Assembly: GCF_030683065.1 (NCBI RefSeq)
Contig: NZ_JAUXMX010000007.1
Location: forward strand, 1-64,000
Source: Pseudomonas sp.
Lineage (GTDB): Bacteria > Pseudomonadota > Gammaproteobacteria > Pseudomonadales > Pseudomonadaceae
Direction of reading: 5' to 3'
Length of the DNA stretch: 64,000 bases
Both the position numbers and the translations under genes were made by a program. Shown here in pieces: positions 51,964 to 63,838 of this stretch. Under the pieces are notes generated by a model, which was given only the letters and a program-made list of their open reading frames with translations, was not told the DNA's origin and did not search any database. Positions within the stretch are counted from its first letter, which is position 1, and the number at the start of each line of letters is the position of its first letter.

Positions 51964-52968
51964 TTGAACGCACCCATAGAACCACATCGCTTTATCCTCG
52001 AGCCCTTTGAGGCTCGCCGTTTTGCCAGCCTTTGCGGGCAATTCGATGAGCATCTGCGTCTGATCGAGGCGCGCATGGCCATCGAAATCCGTAATCGTGG
52101 CAACCAGTTCGAGCTGATCGGCGCACCGGAGCAGACCAACTCCGCCGAACAATTGCTGCGCCGCCTCTACCGCGAGGCCAAAAGCACGGAACTGTCACCG
52201 GGCATGGTGCACCTGTTCTTGCAGGAATCTGGCATAGAAGAGCTGGCCAACCCCGTGACCGAGCCCGGCATCGCCCTGCGCACCCGCAAGGGCATGATTC
52301 GCCCACGCGGGTTAAACCAGCAGCGCTACGTCAAAGCCATCCTCGAGCACGACATCAACTTCGGCGTCGGCCCGGCCGGTACCGGCAAGACTTACCTGGC
52401 AGTGGCCTGCGCCGTGGACGCCCTGGAACGCGAACAGATTCGTCGCATCCTGCTGGTACGCCCCGCAGTAGAAGCGGGCGAGAAGCTCGGCTTCCTGCCC
52501 GGTGACCTGTCGCAGAAGATCGACCCCTACCTGCGCCCACTGTATGACGCGCTGTACGAGATGCTCGGCTTCGAGCAGGTGGCCAAGCTGATCGAGAAGC
52601 AAGTGATCGAGGTCGCACCGCTGGCCTATATGCGCGGCCGCACCCTGAACAACAGCTTCATCATCCTCGACGAAGCCCAGAACACCACCCTGGAACAGAT
52701 GAAGATGTTCCTCACCCGCATCGGCTTTGGCTCCACCGCGGTGATCACCGGCGACATCACCCAGGTCGACCTGCCGCGCGGCACCAAGAGCGGCCTGACC
52801 CACGTCATCGACGTGCTGCAAGACGTGCCGGGCATCAGCTTCACCCACTTCAAGCCTAAAGACGTGGTGCGCCACCCCCTGGTTCAGCGCATCGTCGAGG
52901 CCTACGAACGCTACGAAGATCGGGTTCACGGCAAGTCGCCAGACGGAAAGGACAACGGCAATGCTTGA
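51964..52968 (+). CDS. ybeZ: PhoH-like ATPase, YbeZ
   Basis: A 334-residue PhoH-family protein. Walker A is [12 protein letters not shown], Walker [12 protein letters not shown]. The N-terminal region ([20 protein letters not shown]) matches Pseudomonas YbeZ and requires a TTG start at 51964, since no ATG lies at that position. Works with YbeY in rRNA processing and ribosome quality control. Its end overlaps ybeY by 8 bases. Confidence 0.9.
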   Translation: MNAPIEPHRFILEPFEARRFASLCGQFDEHLRLIEARMAIEIRNRGNQFELIGAPEQTNSAEQLLRRLYREAKSTELSPGMVHLFLQESGIEELANPVTEPGIALRTRKGMIRPRGLNQQRYVKAILEHDINFGVGPAGTGKTYLAVACAVDALEREQIRRILLVRPAVEAGEKLGFLPGDLSQKIDPYLRPLYDALYEMLGFEQVAKLIEKQVIEVAPLAYMRGRTLNNSFIILDEAQNTTLEQMKMFLTRIGFGSTAVITGDITQVDLPRGTKSGLTHVIDVLQDVPGISFTHFKPKDVVRHPLVQRIVEAYERYEDRVHGKSPDGKDNGNA

Positions 52969-53419
52969 GCTGGACCTGCAAGTCGCGACCCAGGCCGCCG
53001 ACTTACCGAGCGAGGCGCAGTTTCGCGCCTGGTGTGAAATCGCCCTACGCCAGCGCGCGGCCGACTCCGAGCTGACCATTCGCCTGGTCGATGAGGCCGA
53101 AGGCCTCGAGCTCAATCACACCTACCGTCAACGCGACTACGCCACCAATGTGCTGTCGTTCCCCGCCGATGTACCCGATGGATTATTGGATATCCCCCTG
53201 CTCGGCGACCTGGTGATCTGCGTGCCAGTGGTCGAGCGCGAGGCGCTAGAACAAGAGAAAACCCCAGAGGCGCACTGGGCGCACCTGGTGATCCACGGCT
53301 GCTTGCACCTGCTCGGCTACGACCACATCGACGATGACGAAGCCGAAGAAATGGAAGCGCTAGAACGCACACTGCTCGCTGAGCTGGGTCATCCCGACCC
53401 GTATGCCGACGACAAATAA
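52961..53419 (+). CDS. ybeY: Endoribonuclease YbeY
   Basis: A 152-residue zinc-dependent RNase needed for 16S rRNA 3'-end maturation. The metal motif [11 protein letters not shown] is intact (three histidines), and the conserved [16 protein letters not shown] segment precedes it. Overlaps ybeZ by eight bases and is followed after 39 bases by corC, as in the ybeZ-ybeY-corC-lnt operon of many proteobacteria. Confidence 0.95.
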   Translation: MLELDLQVATQAADLPSEAQFRAWCEIALRQRAADSELTIRLVDEAEGLELNHTYRQRDYATNVLSFPADVPDGLLDIPLLGDLVICVPVVEREALEQEKTPEAHWAHLVIHGCLHLLGYDHIDDDEAEEMEALERTLLAELGHPDPYADDK

Positions 53420-53458
53420 CCACCAATTGCCCATCAGCAAGGATCCCGAGTAACCGCC

Positions 53459-54298
53459 ATGAGCGAAGACCGATCGAGCAACGAGCCAAAGTCCTGGTTG
53501 AATAAATTGACCCAGGCTTTTGCTCATGAGCCGAAAAACCGCCAAGAATTGCTGGAAGTCCTGCGCGAAGCGCACCAGAACAAGCTGCTTGACAGCGAAG
53601 CACTGGCCATTGTCGAAGGCGCCATTCAGGTTGCAGACTTGCAAGTTCGCGACATTATGGTTCCACGTTCGCAGATGATCAGCATCAAAGCCAATCAGAC
53701 GCCCAAGGAGTTCCTGCCCTCGATCATCGAGGCGGCTCACTCGCGTTACCCGGTGGTAGGCGAAAGCCTGGATGACGTAATCGGTATTCTGCTCGCCAAG
53801 GATCTGTTGCCGCTGGTACTGCTGAGCGAGCAGCCGAACTTCAACATCAAGGACGTGCTGCGCCCAGCGACCTTCGTCCCCGAGTCCAAGCGCCTCAACG
53901 TGCTGCTGCGCGAATTCCGCGCCAACCACAACCACATGGCCGTGGTCATCGATGAATATGGTGGCGTGGCCGGCCTGGTGACCATCGAAGACGTACTCGA
54001 GCAGATCGTTGGCGACATCGAGGACGAGCACGATGTCGAGGAAGACAGCTACGTCAAACCGCTGCCCAGCGGTGACTTCCTGGTCAAGGCGCTGACCCCG
54101 ATCGACAGCTTCAACGAATCCTTCGACACCACATTCTCCGACGACGAATACGACACTGTCGGCGGCCTGGTGATGAGCGCATTCGGCCACCTGCCCAAGC
54201 GTAACGAAGTGACCGAGATCGGCGAGTTTCGCTTTCGCGTACTCAATGCCGACAGCCGCCGCATCCACCTGCTGCGCCTGACGCCGCTGGTCCGCTGA
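53459..54298 (+). CDS. corC: CorC/HlyC-type CBS protein
   Basis: A 279-residue soluble protein with two CBS domains (about 70-190, IMVPRSQMISIKANQT and VIDEYGGVAGLVTIED) and a C-terminal CorC_HlyC domain (about 205-275). It lacks the CNNM membrane part of the proteins at 8716-11105 and is linked to Mg2+/Co2+ handling by name; in some bacteria it is needed for lnt-linked envelope functions. Confidence 0.92.
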   Translation: MSEDRSSNEPKSWLNKLTQAFAHEPKNRQELLEVLREAHQNKLLDSEALAIVEGAIQVADLQVRDIMVPRSQMISIKANQTPKEFLPSIIEAAHSRYPVVGESLDDVIGILLAKDLLPLVLLSEQPNFNIKDVLRPATFVPESKRLNVLLREFRANHNHMAVVIDEYGGVAGLVTIEDVLEQIVGDIEDEHDVEEDSYVKPLPSGDFLVKALTPIDSFNESFDTTFSDDEYDTVGGLVMSAFGHLPKRNEVTEIGEFRFRVLNADSRRIHLLRLTPLVR

Positions 54299-54314
54299 AG
54301 CCCTGCCCGCCGCT

Positions 54315-54400
54315 GTAGGAGCCAGGGGGATGCCTAGTCCGTGCTGACGATCCGTGCGAGATGATCGCCCGCAAGCACCAGGCGCGCCCCTGGCTCCTAC
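54315..54400. repeat. 14-bp inverted repeat between corC and lnt
   Basis: GTAGGAGCCAGGGG (54315-54328) and CCCCTGGCTCCTAC (54387-54400) are exact complements around 58 bases. The arm resembles the Pseudomonas REP head GTAGGAGC. It may terminate or attenuate transcription into lnt. Confidence 0.75.
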
Positions 54401-54459
54401 CCAGGCCTGCGTATTCCGCTTTCCCCTTGCGCCACTCCCAATCCAAGGATCTGCATGCA

Positions 54460-55980
54460 ATGCACTGGATAACTCGCTCCGGCTGGCCGGGCAACCTGAT
54501 CGCACTGACTGCTGGCGCCATCACTACACTGGCGCTGGCGCCGTTCGACCTGTGGCCGCTGGCCCTGCTCTCGATTGCCCTGTTTTATCTCGGCCTGCGC
54601 GACCTGCAGCCACGCCAGGCGGCGTGGCGCGGCTGGTACTACGGATTCGGCCTGTTCGCCGCCGGCACCAGCTGGGTCTATGTCAGCATCCACGACTACG
54701 GCGCGGCCTCGCCGGCCCTGGCCGCCTTTCTGACCCTCGGTTTTGTCGCCGGCCTGGGCCTGCTGCTGGCCCTGACTGCCTGGCTGTGGGCGCGCTGGCT
54801 ACGCCGCAGTGAAGCGCCGCTGGCCGACGCACTGGCCTTCGCCGCGCTGTGGCTGGCCCAGGAAGCCTTCCGCAGCTGGTTCCTCACCGGCTTTCCCTGG
54901 CTCTACGCCGGCTACAGCCAGCTCGACGGCCCGCTGGCTGGACTCGCACCCCTCGGCGGTGTCTGGCTGCTGTCCTTCGTCTTGGCCTTGAGCGCCGCTC
55001 TACTGGTCAACCTGGCGCAGCTGCGTAAGCAAAAAGCCATGCTCGCGACCGCTATCCTGCTGCTGGCGGCCCCCTGGCTCGCAGGCCTCGCACTCAAAGG
55101 CCACGCCTGGACTAAGCCGGCCGGCGAGCCACTCAGGGTCGCGGCCATGCAGGGCAATATCGAGCAGAACCTGAAATGGGATCCGGCCCAGCTCAACGCC
55201 CAGCTCGCGCTGTACCGCGACCTGAGCTTTGGCGCCGAACCGACTGACCTGATCATCTGGCCGGAGACTGCGGTGCCGATACTCAAGGAGCAGGCTGCCG
55301 GCTACCTCGAGGTCATGCAGCGCTTCGCCAATGAGCGCCAGGCCGCACTGATCACCGGCGTACCCATCCGCCAGGCCAACGAACGGGGCGAGCAGCGCTA
55401 CTACAATGCGGTGAGCGTGTTTGGCCAGGGCGACGGCGACTACCTCAAGCAGAAACTGGTGCCCTTCGGTGAATACGTGCCCCTGCAGGAAGTGCTGCGC
55501 GGGCTGATCGCCTTCTTCAACCTGCCGATGTCGGACTTCGCCCGCGGCTCGGCCGAGCAGCCGCTGCTGCAGGCCAAGGGGTACAGGATTGCCACGTTCA
55601 TCTGCTACGAAGTGGTCTACCCGGAGTTCGCTGCCGGGCTCTCCGCGCACAGCGAACTGCTGCTGACCGTGAGTAATGACGCCTGGTTCGGTCGCTCGAT
55701 CGGCCCCCTGCAGCACCTGCAGATGGCACAGATGCGCGCCCTTGAAGCCGGACGCTGGATGATCCGTGCGACGAACAATGGCATGACTGTGCTGATCGAC
55801 CCCTTCGGCCGAATCACCGAGCAACTGCCACAGTTCGAACAAGGCGTGCTATATGGCGAAGTGGTGCCCATGCAACAACTAACGCCTTACTTGTACTGGC
55901 GCGGCTGGCCGTTGCTGATTCTCTGCAGTCTGCTCCTCGCCTGGGCGCTGTTGGCCGCACGCATGGCCAGAACGCTGTAG
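54460..55980 (+). CDS. lnt: Apolipoprotein N-acyltransferase
   Basis: A 506-residue inner membrane enzyme that adds the third acyl chain to lipoproteins. The N-terminal half has about seven membrane helices; the C-terminal nitrilase-like domain holds the catalytic triad: Glu in IIWPETAVP, Lys in KQKLVPFGEY and Cys in ICYEVVYPE. ATG 54460 (MHWITRSGWPGN) has AAGGA upstream; a longer frame from 54361 covers the inverted repeat and is rejected. Confidence 0.94.
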   Translation: MHWITRSGWPGNLIALTAGAITTLALAPFDLWPLALLSIALFYLGLRDLQPRQAAWRGWYYGFGLFAAGTSWVYVSIHDYGAASPALAAFLTLGFVAGLGLLLALTAWLWARWLRRSEAPLADALAFAALWLAQEAFRSWFLTGFPWLYAGYSQLDGPLAGLAPLGGVWLLSFVLALSAALLVNLAQLRKQKAMLATAILLLAAPWLAGLALKGHAWTKPAGEPLRVAAMQGNIEQNLKWDPAQLNAQLALYRDLSFGAEPTDLIIWPETAVPILKEQAAGYLEVMQRFANERQAALITGVPIRQANERGEQRYYNAVSVFGQGDGDYLKQKLVPFGEYVPLQEVLRGLIAFFNLPMSDFARGSAEQPLLQAKGYRIATFICYEVVYPEFAAGLSAHSELLLTVSNDAWFGRSIGPLQHLQMAQMRALEAGRWMIRATNNGMTVLIDPFGRITEQLPQFEQGVLYGEVVPMQQLTPYLYWRGWPLLILCSLLLAWALLAARMARTL

Positions 55981-56017
55981 AGCACAGGCAGGCTTGCGGA
56001 TCCGGCAGCCTGCTTTC

Positions 56018-56081
56018 GTAGCCCGGATGCAATCCGGGAAGTTCGCGGACAGAGCCTCTCCCCGGCCTCATCCGGGCTACG
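56018..56081. repeat. CCGGATGCAATCCGGG-type dispersed element
   Basis: CGTAGCCCGGATGCAATCCGGG faces CATCCGGGCTACG, with about 30 bases between. Same family as 20329-20399. It lies between the convergent lnt and YdcF genes. Confidence 0.75.
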
Positions 56082-56090
56082 TACTGCAAC

Positions 56091-56858
56091 TTACGGCCGG
56101 CCGTAGACCACCGGATAGATCAACAAGCCCAGCGCCTCATTGAGCAGCAGGCTACTCTGCCACAACGCCTTGCTTTCCGGCAGCCAGCCACCAGCAGGGC
56201 GCCCGTTGGCCACGCCGAGAAACCCAACCGGTGCGCTCAACACCTGAAAACCGGCCTGTTCGAAACACCAGCGCGCCCTGGGCATATGCCACGCCTGAGT
56301 GACTAGCACTACACGCTTGATCCCGTCCTTGTGCAGCAATTCAGCGCTGCGGGTCGCATTCTCCCAAGTCGTGCGGCTCGCCTCTTCCTGCCACTGCACC
56401 GGCATGCCGTAGTCGCGCAGCAGAACTTGAGCCATCAGGGCGGCCTCGCTGGGCGGCTGGCCATAATGCAGACCACCACTGATCGCCAGCGGCAATCCCG
56501 AAGCCTTGGCCAGGCGAGCGGCATAGCGCAGGCGCTCCAGCGCCATCGAACTGGGCTGGTCATCGCCCCAGGCCGGATCACCCTGCTCGCGTCCGCCGCC
56601 GAGTACGACAATCACATCCACCTGCTGCGCCAGATCGGCCCAGCGGGCCTCGACCAGCGCGGGTTCACGTTCCAACAGTCGCGCCGACCACTCCACCACA
56701 ACCGGCAGACTCATCAGCCACAATCCGCCAATCGCCAGACCGAAACAGGCAGCGGCCACTCGCGGAAACCGCTTGCGCAACCACCACGCAACAAGCAACA
56801 CGAGCAATAACACGCCCGGCGGCAGCAACAACTGCTTGAATAGATAACGAATCGGCAT
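56091..56858 (-). CDS. YdcF-family membrane protein
   Basis: A 255-residue protein with two N-terminal membrane helices (LLLPPGVLLLVLLVAWWL and VAAACFGLAIGGLWLMSLPVV) and a periplasmic DUF218 domain: VDVIVVLGGG, LPLAISGGLHYGQPPSEA, RTTWENATRSAELL and VVLVTQAWHMPRA. DUF218 proteins such as SanA/ElyC affect envelope integrity and peptidoglycan precursor use. ATG 56858 has AGAGG upstream. Confidence 0.87.
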   Translation of the reverse strand: MPIRYLFKQLLLPPGVLLLVLLVAWWLRKRFPRVAAACFGLAIGGLWLMSLPVVVEWSARLLEREPALVEARWADLAQQVDVIVVLGGGREQGDPAWGDDQPSSMALERLRYAARLAKASGLPLAISGGLHYGQPPSEAALMAQVLLRDYGMPVQWQEEASRTTWENATRSAELLHKDGIKRVVLVTQAWHMPRARWCFEQAGFQVLSAPVGFLGVANGRPAGGWLPESKALWQSSLLLNEALGLLIYPVVYGRP

Positions 56859-56884
56859 CGGACACCTCTGAGGTGCCCAGCAGC

Positions 56885-57331
56885 CTAACGGGGATCGCTC
56901 GCCCGGAACAACTGCGAGCCGCATGAAGTGCACGCCTTAACACCCTGCCCCGGCTTCCAATCGGCAACCGCACCACAAAGCGCGCAACACAACTGAACCC
57001 GGCGTTTGACCAGCGGCTTGAGCTTGCCTGGCGGCCTAGCCGGCGCTCTTGCTGTGGCGCGACTGACTTTGGCTGCGCGTGCGGGCCAACGCTCAATCAC
57101 CGCCAACTCCTCAGCCGCAGCATGCCAACCACGCAGCCAATTCAGATCGTGATCCATATAGGCATGAATCAGTTCCAGCTCAGCCCCAGTCAGATCGCGC
57201 AACTCCAGTTCATCCGGCACCTTGGCAGACAGGCGGGCCATACTGTCGGCCTCATCCAGCGCCACTGACAGGCGCTGCAACAACCGCTCGTACAAACCAC
57301 CCGACGCCTCTGCACGTCGCAATTCACCCAT
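56885..57331 (-). CDS. Zinc-ribbon protein next to leuS
   Basis: A 148-residue protein with a helical N-terminal part and a C-terminal zinc ribbon: CCALCGAVADWKPGQGVKACTSCG. A proline/arginine/alanine-rich linker (ATARAPARPPGKLKP) joins them. It resembles the YbeL/DUF1451 group by size and position beside leuS but the match is not certain. Zinc binding is inferred from the cysteine pairs. Confidence 0.78.
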   Translation of the reverse strand: MGELRRAEASGGLYERLLQRLSVALDEADSMARLSAKVPDELELRDLTGAELELIHAYMDHDLNWLRGWHAAAEELAVIERWPARAAKVSRATARAPARPPGKLKPLVKRRVQLCCALCGAVADWKPGQGVKACTSCGSQLFRASDPR

Positions 57332-57394
57332 CCAGTCACCTCATGCCGGGCGCCATCGCCCAACTCATACATCAAGCTTAGCGGCAGCCTTTGA

Positions 57395-60154
<2,760 letters not shown>

Positions 60155-60229
60155 AATAGTCGCCAACCGACAAAACTCGACGCCTCCGCAGGGCGGTGCG
60201 TCGAGAGGCTCGCCAAGGGGAGAGCAAAG

Positions 60230-60841
60230 ATGATGAAACGGAATCTGTTGGTAATCGGTCTCGCTGCGCTGCTCGGCGCCTGCGGCTTCCAGCTGCGCGG
60301 CACCGGCGACGTCGAGTTTGCCCTCAAGGAACTCGACGTCAGCGCGCGCAACGCCTATGGCGATACAGTCAAGTTGGTAAGCGAGGTACTGCAGAACAAT
60401 GGCGTGCGCGTTCACCCCGGCGCCGCCTATCGCCTGGTCCTGAGCAACGAGCAGGAAAACCAGCGCGCCGCCAGCTACACCAGCTCCGCACGTACAGCTG
60501 AATACGAATTGACCATGACCCTCGATTACGAGATTCGTGGCGCCCAGAACCTGCTACTGAGCAGCAACCAGCTGGAAGTGCAGAACTTCTACGCTCAGGA
60601 TGGCAACAACCTGACCGGCTCCGATCAGGAAGGCGCCCAACTGCGCAGCGAAATGCGCCGTGAGCTGGTTCAACAGCTGGTTCAGCGCCTGCAACAGGTC
60701 ACCCCGGCCCAGCTCGACCAGCTGCAACAGACCGCCGAAGCCAGGGCCAAGGCCGAAGCAGACGCCCTGGAAGCTGCACGTCAGCGTGAAGCCGCACAAC
60801 CGCAGCAGTCGCCCGTGCAACTGCTGACACCCGGCCAGTAA
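60230..60841 (+). CDS. lptE: LPS-assembly lipoprotein LptE
   Basis: A 203-residue outer membrane lipoprotein that plugs LptD and helps deliver LPS to the surface. Signal peptide ends in the lipobox LLGAC (residues 14-18). The beta-rich domain ([20 protein letters not shown] onward) is typical. The C-terminal tail is a Gln/Ala-rich helix ([20 protein letters not shown]), common in Pseudomonas LptE. It follows leuS and precedes holA. Confidence 0.93.
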   Translation: MMKRNLLVIGLAALLGACGFQLRGTGDVEFALKELDVSARNAYGDTVKLVSEVLQNNGVRVHPGAAYRLVLSNEQENQRAASYTSSARTAEYELTMTLDYEIRGAQNLLLSSNQLEVQNFYAQDGNNLTGSDQEGAQLRSEMRRELVQQLVQRLQQVTPAQLDQLQQTAEARAKAEADALEAARQREAAQPQQSPVQLLTPGQ

Positions 60842-60883
60842 GCCTGCCAGGGCCGCCGCTGCGGCCCTGCCGGTTAACACCTG

Positions 60884-61930
60884 ATGAAACTCACCCCCGC
60901 GCAACTTGGCAAACACCTCCAGGGCAACCTGGCTGCGGTGTATGTGGTAAGTGGCGACGAACCCCTGCTGTGCCAGGAAGCGTGCGACGCGATTCGTGCC
61001 GCCACCCGCGAGCAGGCATTCAGCGAACGCCAGGTATTCAACGCCGACGCCAGCTTCGACTGGGGCAACCTGCTCCAGGCGGGCGCCAGCATGTCGCTGT
61101 TCGCCGATAAGCGCCTGCTGGAGCTGCGCTTGCCCTCCGGCAAGCCCGGCGACAAGGGCGCGGCCGCCCTGCTCGAATACCTGGGCCGCCCGCCGGAAGA
61201 CACCGTGCTGCTGATCAGCCTGCCAAAACTCGATGGCAGCGCACAGAAAACCAAGTGGGCCAAGGCCCTGATCGATGGCCCGCAGTGTCAGTTCGTGCAG
61301 ATCTGGCCGATCGATGCTCACCAGTTGCCGCAATGGATTCGCCAACGCCTGGCCCAGGCCGGATTGAGCGCTAGCCAGGAAGCGGTCGAGATGATCGCGG
61401 TGCGAGTGGAAGGCAACCTGCTAGCCGCCGCTCAGGAAATCGAAAAACTCAAGCTACTCGCCGACGGCAAACAGATCGAAGTCAGTACCGTGCACGCCGC
61501 AGTGGCCGATAGCGCCCGCTTCGACGTGTTTGGCCTGATCGACGCGGCACTCAACGGCGAAGCCGCCCACGCCCTGCGCATGCTCGACGGGTTGCGCGGC
61601 GAAGGGATCGAGCCGCCAGTAATCCTCTGGGCCTTGGCCCGCGAAATCCGCCTGCTCGCCACCATCGCCCAGCAATTCGGCCAAGGCATGCCGCTGGACA
61701 AGGCCTTCAGCTCGGCACGTCCACCCGTCTGGGACAAACGCCGACCGCTGGTCAGCAAAGCACTGCAACGTCTTTCTGCCGCACGCTGGGCCGCACTTCT
61801 GCAAGACGCTCAGCGCATCGACGCGCAGATCAAGGGTCAGGCGGCGGGAGACCCCTGGAGCGGCTTGCGCATGCTGACGCTGAGCCTGTGTGGGCAACGC
61901 TTGAGGCTGCCCGGCGACGCCGACCTCTAA
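60884..61930 (+). CDS. holA: DNA polymerase III delta subunit
   Basis: A 348-residue clamp-loader subunit that opens the beta clamp. The N-terminal AAA+-like domain starts LTPAQLGKHLQGNLAAVYVVSGDEPLL, the ICYVFG-type clamp contact region includes MSLFADKRLLELRLP, and the C-terminal collar is helical. Length is typical. It ends an leuS-lptE-holA transcription unit. Confidence 0.94.
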   Translation: MKLTPAQLGKHLQGNLAAVYVVSGDEPLLCQEACDAIRAATREQAFSERQVFNADASFDWGNLLQAGASMSLFADKRLLELRLPSGKPGDKGAAALLEYLGRPPEDTVLLISLPKLDGSAQKTKWAKALIDGPQCQFVQIWPIDAHQLPQWIRQRLAQAGLSASQEAVEMIAVRVEGNLLAAAQEIEKLKLLADGKQIEVSTVHAAVADSARFDVFGLIDAALNGEAAHALRMLDGLRGEGIEPPVILWALAREIRLLATIAQQFGQGMPLDKAFSSARPPVWDKRRPLVSKALQRLSAARWAALLQDAQRIDAQIKGQAAGDPWSGLRMLTLSLCGQRLRLPGDADL

Positions 61931-62085
61931 AATTGCGCCCACCGGTCAAGATCAGCCAAGCGCACGCCTGATCCGGCAAACGCTGGCGCAACTTTCTCAC
62001 AGCCAAACTGTCGTCTGGACATTTTTTAACCAGCGAATCATCATTTGCTTACCCGCACCTCGCGGGCTGTTTATGAGGATCCAGC

Positions 62086-62244
62086 ATGGCCAAAAATCGC
62101 CAACAACACCCGAACAAAGCTAAATCCATGATTGCTCAGCCACTGTTCCGCTGCCGCCAGGAAAAACCCGGCAAAGGCAAAGGCAGTTATCGCCGCGAAG
62201 CCTCCCAGCAAAACTGGGAGGCTTCAGTCCTTCGGGCAGCCTGA
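62086..62244 (+). CDS. arfA: Alternative ribosome-rescue factor ArfA
   Basis: A 52-residue gene too short for most callers. The product has the ArfA signature QPLFRCRQEKPGKGKGSYRR and, after a short gap, NWEAS. ArfA recruits RF2 to ribosomes stalled on messages without a stop codon and backs up tmRNA. GAGGATC lies upstream of the ATG at 62086. A perfect 12-bp hairpin (62197-62225) lies inside the coding region near its end, as is known for E. coli arfA, where it makes the message non-stop and places ArfA under tmRNA control. The position between holA and a lytic transglycosylase matches PA3990 as I recall. Confidence 0.88.
   Translation: MAKNRQQHPNKAKSMIAQPLFRCRQEKPGKGKGSYRREASQQNWEASVLRAA
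62197..62225 (+). promoter_or_regulatory. Hairpin inside arfA
   Basis: GAAGCCTCCCAG (62197-62208) and CTGGGAGGCTTC (62214-62225) pair perfectly around CAAAA, 19 bases before the arfA stop codon ends. Cleavage by RNase III or early termination here would truncate the message and leave the ribosome without a stop codon. Confidence 0.85.
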
Positions 62245-62316
62245 AACCCCGCTGTGGCACGCCTACAAGCTCATTCGTGCTAAGGTAACGGCCTGCAAAA
62301 ATGCCTTGAGACCATC

Positions 62317-63609
62317 ATGCCCAACCTGCTACTTCGCAGCCTGAGCCACATCACCTCGGCCTGCCTCCTGTTACTCCTGACAGCTTGCGCCGAAGCGCCC
62401 GCACAGTCGCTGGCCACTGCAGCCGACAGCCCGATCAGCGCCTCGCTCAAACAGCCTGAGCCGCTAGTCGCTGTGGCAAAACTCAGTTTCGCCGACTGGC
62501 GCGCCCTGCTACGCAGTGATGCGATTGCCGCAGGCATCGATCCCAAACTGTTTGATCGCGCCTTCGCCGGTATCAGCCCTAACCCCGACGTCCTGGTCGC
62601 TGACAGCAGCCAGCCGGAATTCACCCGTCCGGTATGGGAATATCTGGATGGCGCAGTATCTTCACAGCGCATCGCACGCGGCCGCAGCCTGATGTTGCAG
62701 CACGGCAATACCCTCTCGCGCATCGAAACACGCTACGGCGTAGACCGGCAAACGCTGGTCGCGATCTGGGGTCTGGAGAGTAACTTCGGCAGCAACATCG
62801 GCAATCACAACGTGATCCGCTCGCTCGCCACCCTGGCTTATGAAGGCCGCCGCCAGGTGTTCTGGCGCAGCCAGCTGCTTGCGGTGCTGCAGATCCTCCA
62901 GCATGGCGACATCAGCCCGGAACGCCTGGTCGGCTCCTGGGCCGGCGCCATGGGCCAGACCCAGTTCATGCCCACCACCTACAACGAACATGCCGTGGAT
63001 TTCGACGGCGATGGTCGCCGCGACTTGTGGAGCTCCTCGGCTGACGCCCTCGCCTCGGCTGCTCATTACCTGCAGGCCTCGGGCTGGCAGCAAGGCCAGC
63101 CCTGGGGCTATGAGGTGCGCCTGCCAACAGCCTTCGACTACAGCATGGCCGACCCGGAGGTTCGCCGCAGCCTTGCCGAATGGACAGCTCTCGGTGTCGA
63201 AGCGCTTACGCCGCCAGCGCAGCATGTGACAAGCGAAACCAAGGCTACCCTGATGCTGCCGGCCGGCCACCGCGGTCCAGCCTTCCTGCTGCTGAGCAAT
63301 TTCCGCAGCATTCTCAAATACAACAATTCGACCTCCTACGCCCTGGCTATTGGCCTGCTGGCTGATAGCCTGCGCGGTAGTGATGGCGTACGCGCTGCCT
63401 GGCCCCGCGAGGAGCGCCAACTGGGTCGCAGCGAGCGCATCGAACTGCAGGAGTTGCTCGCCAAGAATGGCCTGGAGCCAGGACCGGCCGACGGCATCAT
63501 CGGTGCTAACACACGCAAGGCCGTGCGCGCCTTCCAGCTGCAGCAGGGCTGGCCAGCCGACGGTTACCCAACCCAAGACTTGCTGGTACGTCTGCGCACG
63601 CCACTCTGA
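62317..63609 (+). CDS. Lytic murein transglycosylase, MltB/SltB-like
   Basis: A 430-residue lipoprotein enzyme that cleaves peptidoglycan to 1,6-anhydro muropeptides. Signal peptide ends in LLTAC (lipobox, residues 19-23). The MltB-type domain (about 55-345) has the catalytic glutamate in WGLESNFGSNIG and the motif GSWAGAMGQTQFMPTTY. The C-terminal peptidoglycan-binding domain (about 370-430) has GLEPGPADGIIGANTRKAV. It follows arfA by 72 bases. Confidence 0.92.
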   Translation: MPNLLLRSLSHITSACLLLLLTACAEAPAQSLATAADSPISASLKQPEPLVAVAKLSFADWRALLRSDAIAAGIDPKLFDRAFAGISPNPDVLVADSSQPEFTRPVWEYLDGAVSSQRIARGRSLMLQHGNTLSRIETRYGVDRQTLVAIWGLESNFGSNIGNHNVIRSLATLAYEGRRQVFWRSQLLAVLQILQHGDISPERLVGSWAGAMGQTQFMPTTYNEHAVDFDGDGRRDLWSSSADALASAAHYLQASGWQQGQPWGYEVRLPTAFDYSMADPEVRRSLAEWTALGVEALTPPAQHVTSETKATLMLPAGHRGPAFLLLSNFRSILKYNNSTSYALAIGLLADSLRGSDGVRAAWPREERQLGRSERIELQELLAKNGLEPGPADGIIGANTRKAVRAFQLQQGWPADGYPTQDLLVRLRTPL

Positions 63610-63838
63610 GAGCGGATGACCGAGCCACCTTGTTTGGGCGTATGCAAATAGGCCGAGGTCGCGCTGCCGAGTGAGCAACGCGACAAAGCCAGTAAGGCAC
63701 CCCGCCGTCTTTGCGTAGCTGGAGAGGCTTGAGGATCAATCGCGCACCACGCTGTTGATAACAGCGTAAGCCCCGCACACCAACCTCACTTCAGCGGCCA
63801 AATAGCCAGATAACGCCAGGCGCCAGCATCGCATTGAC

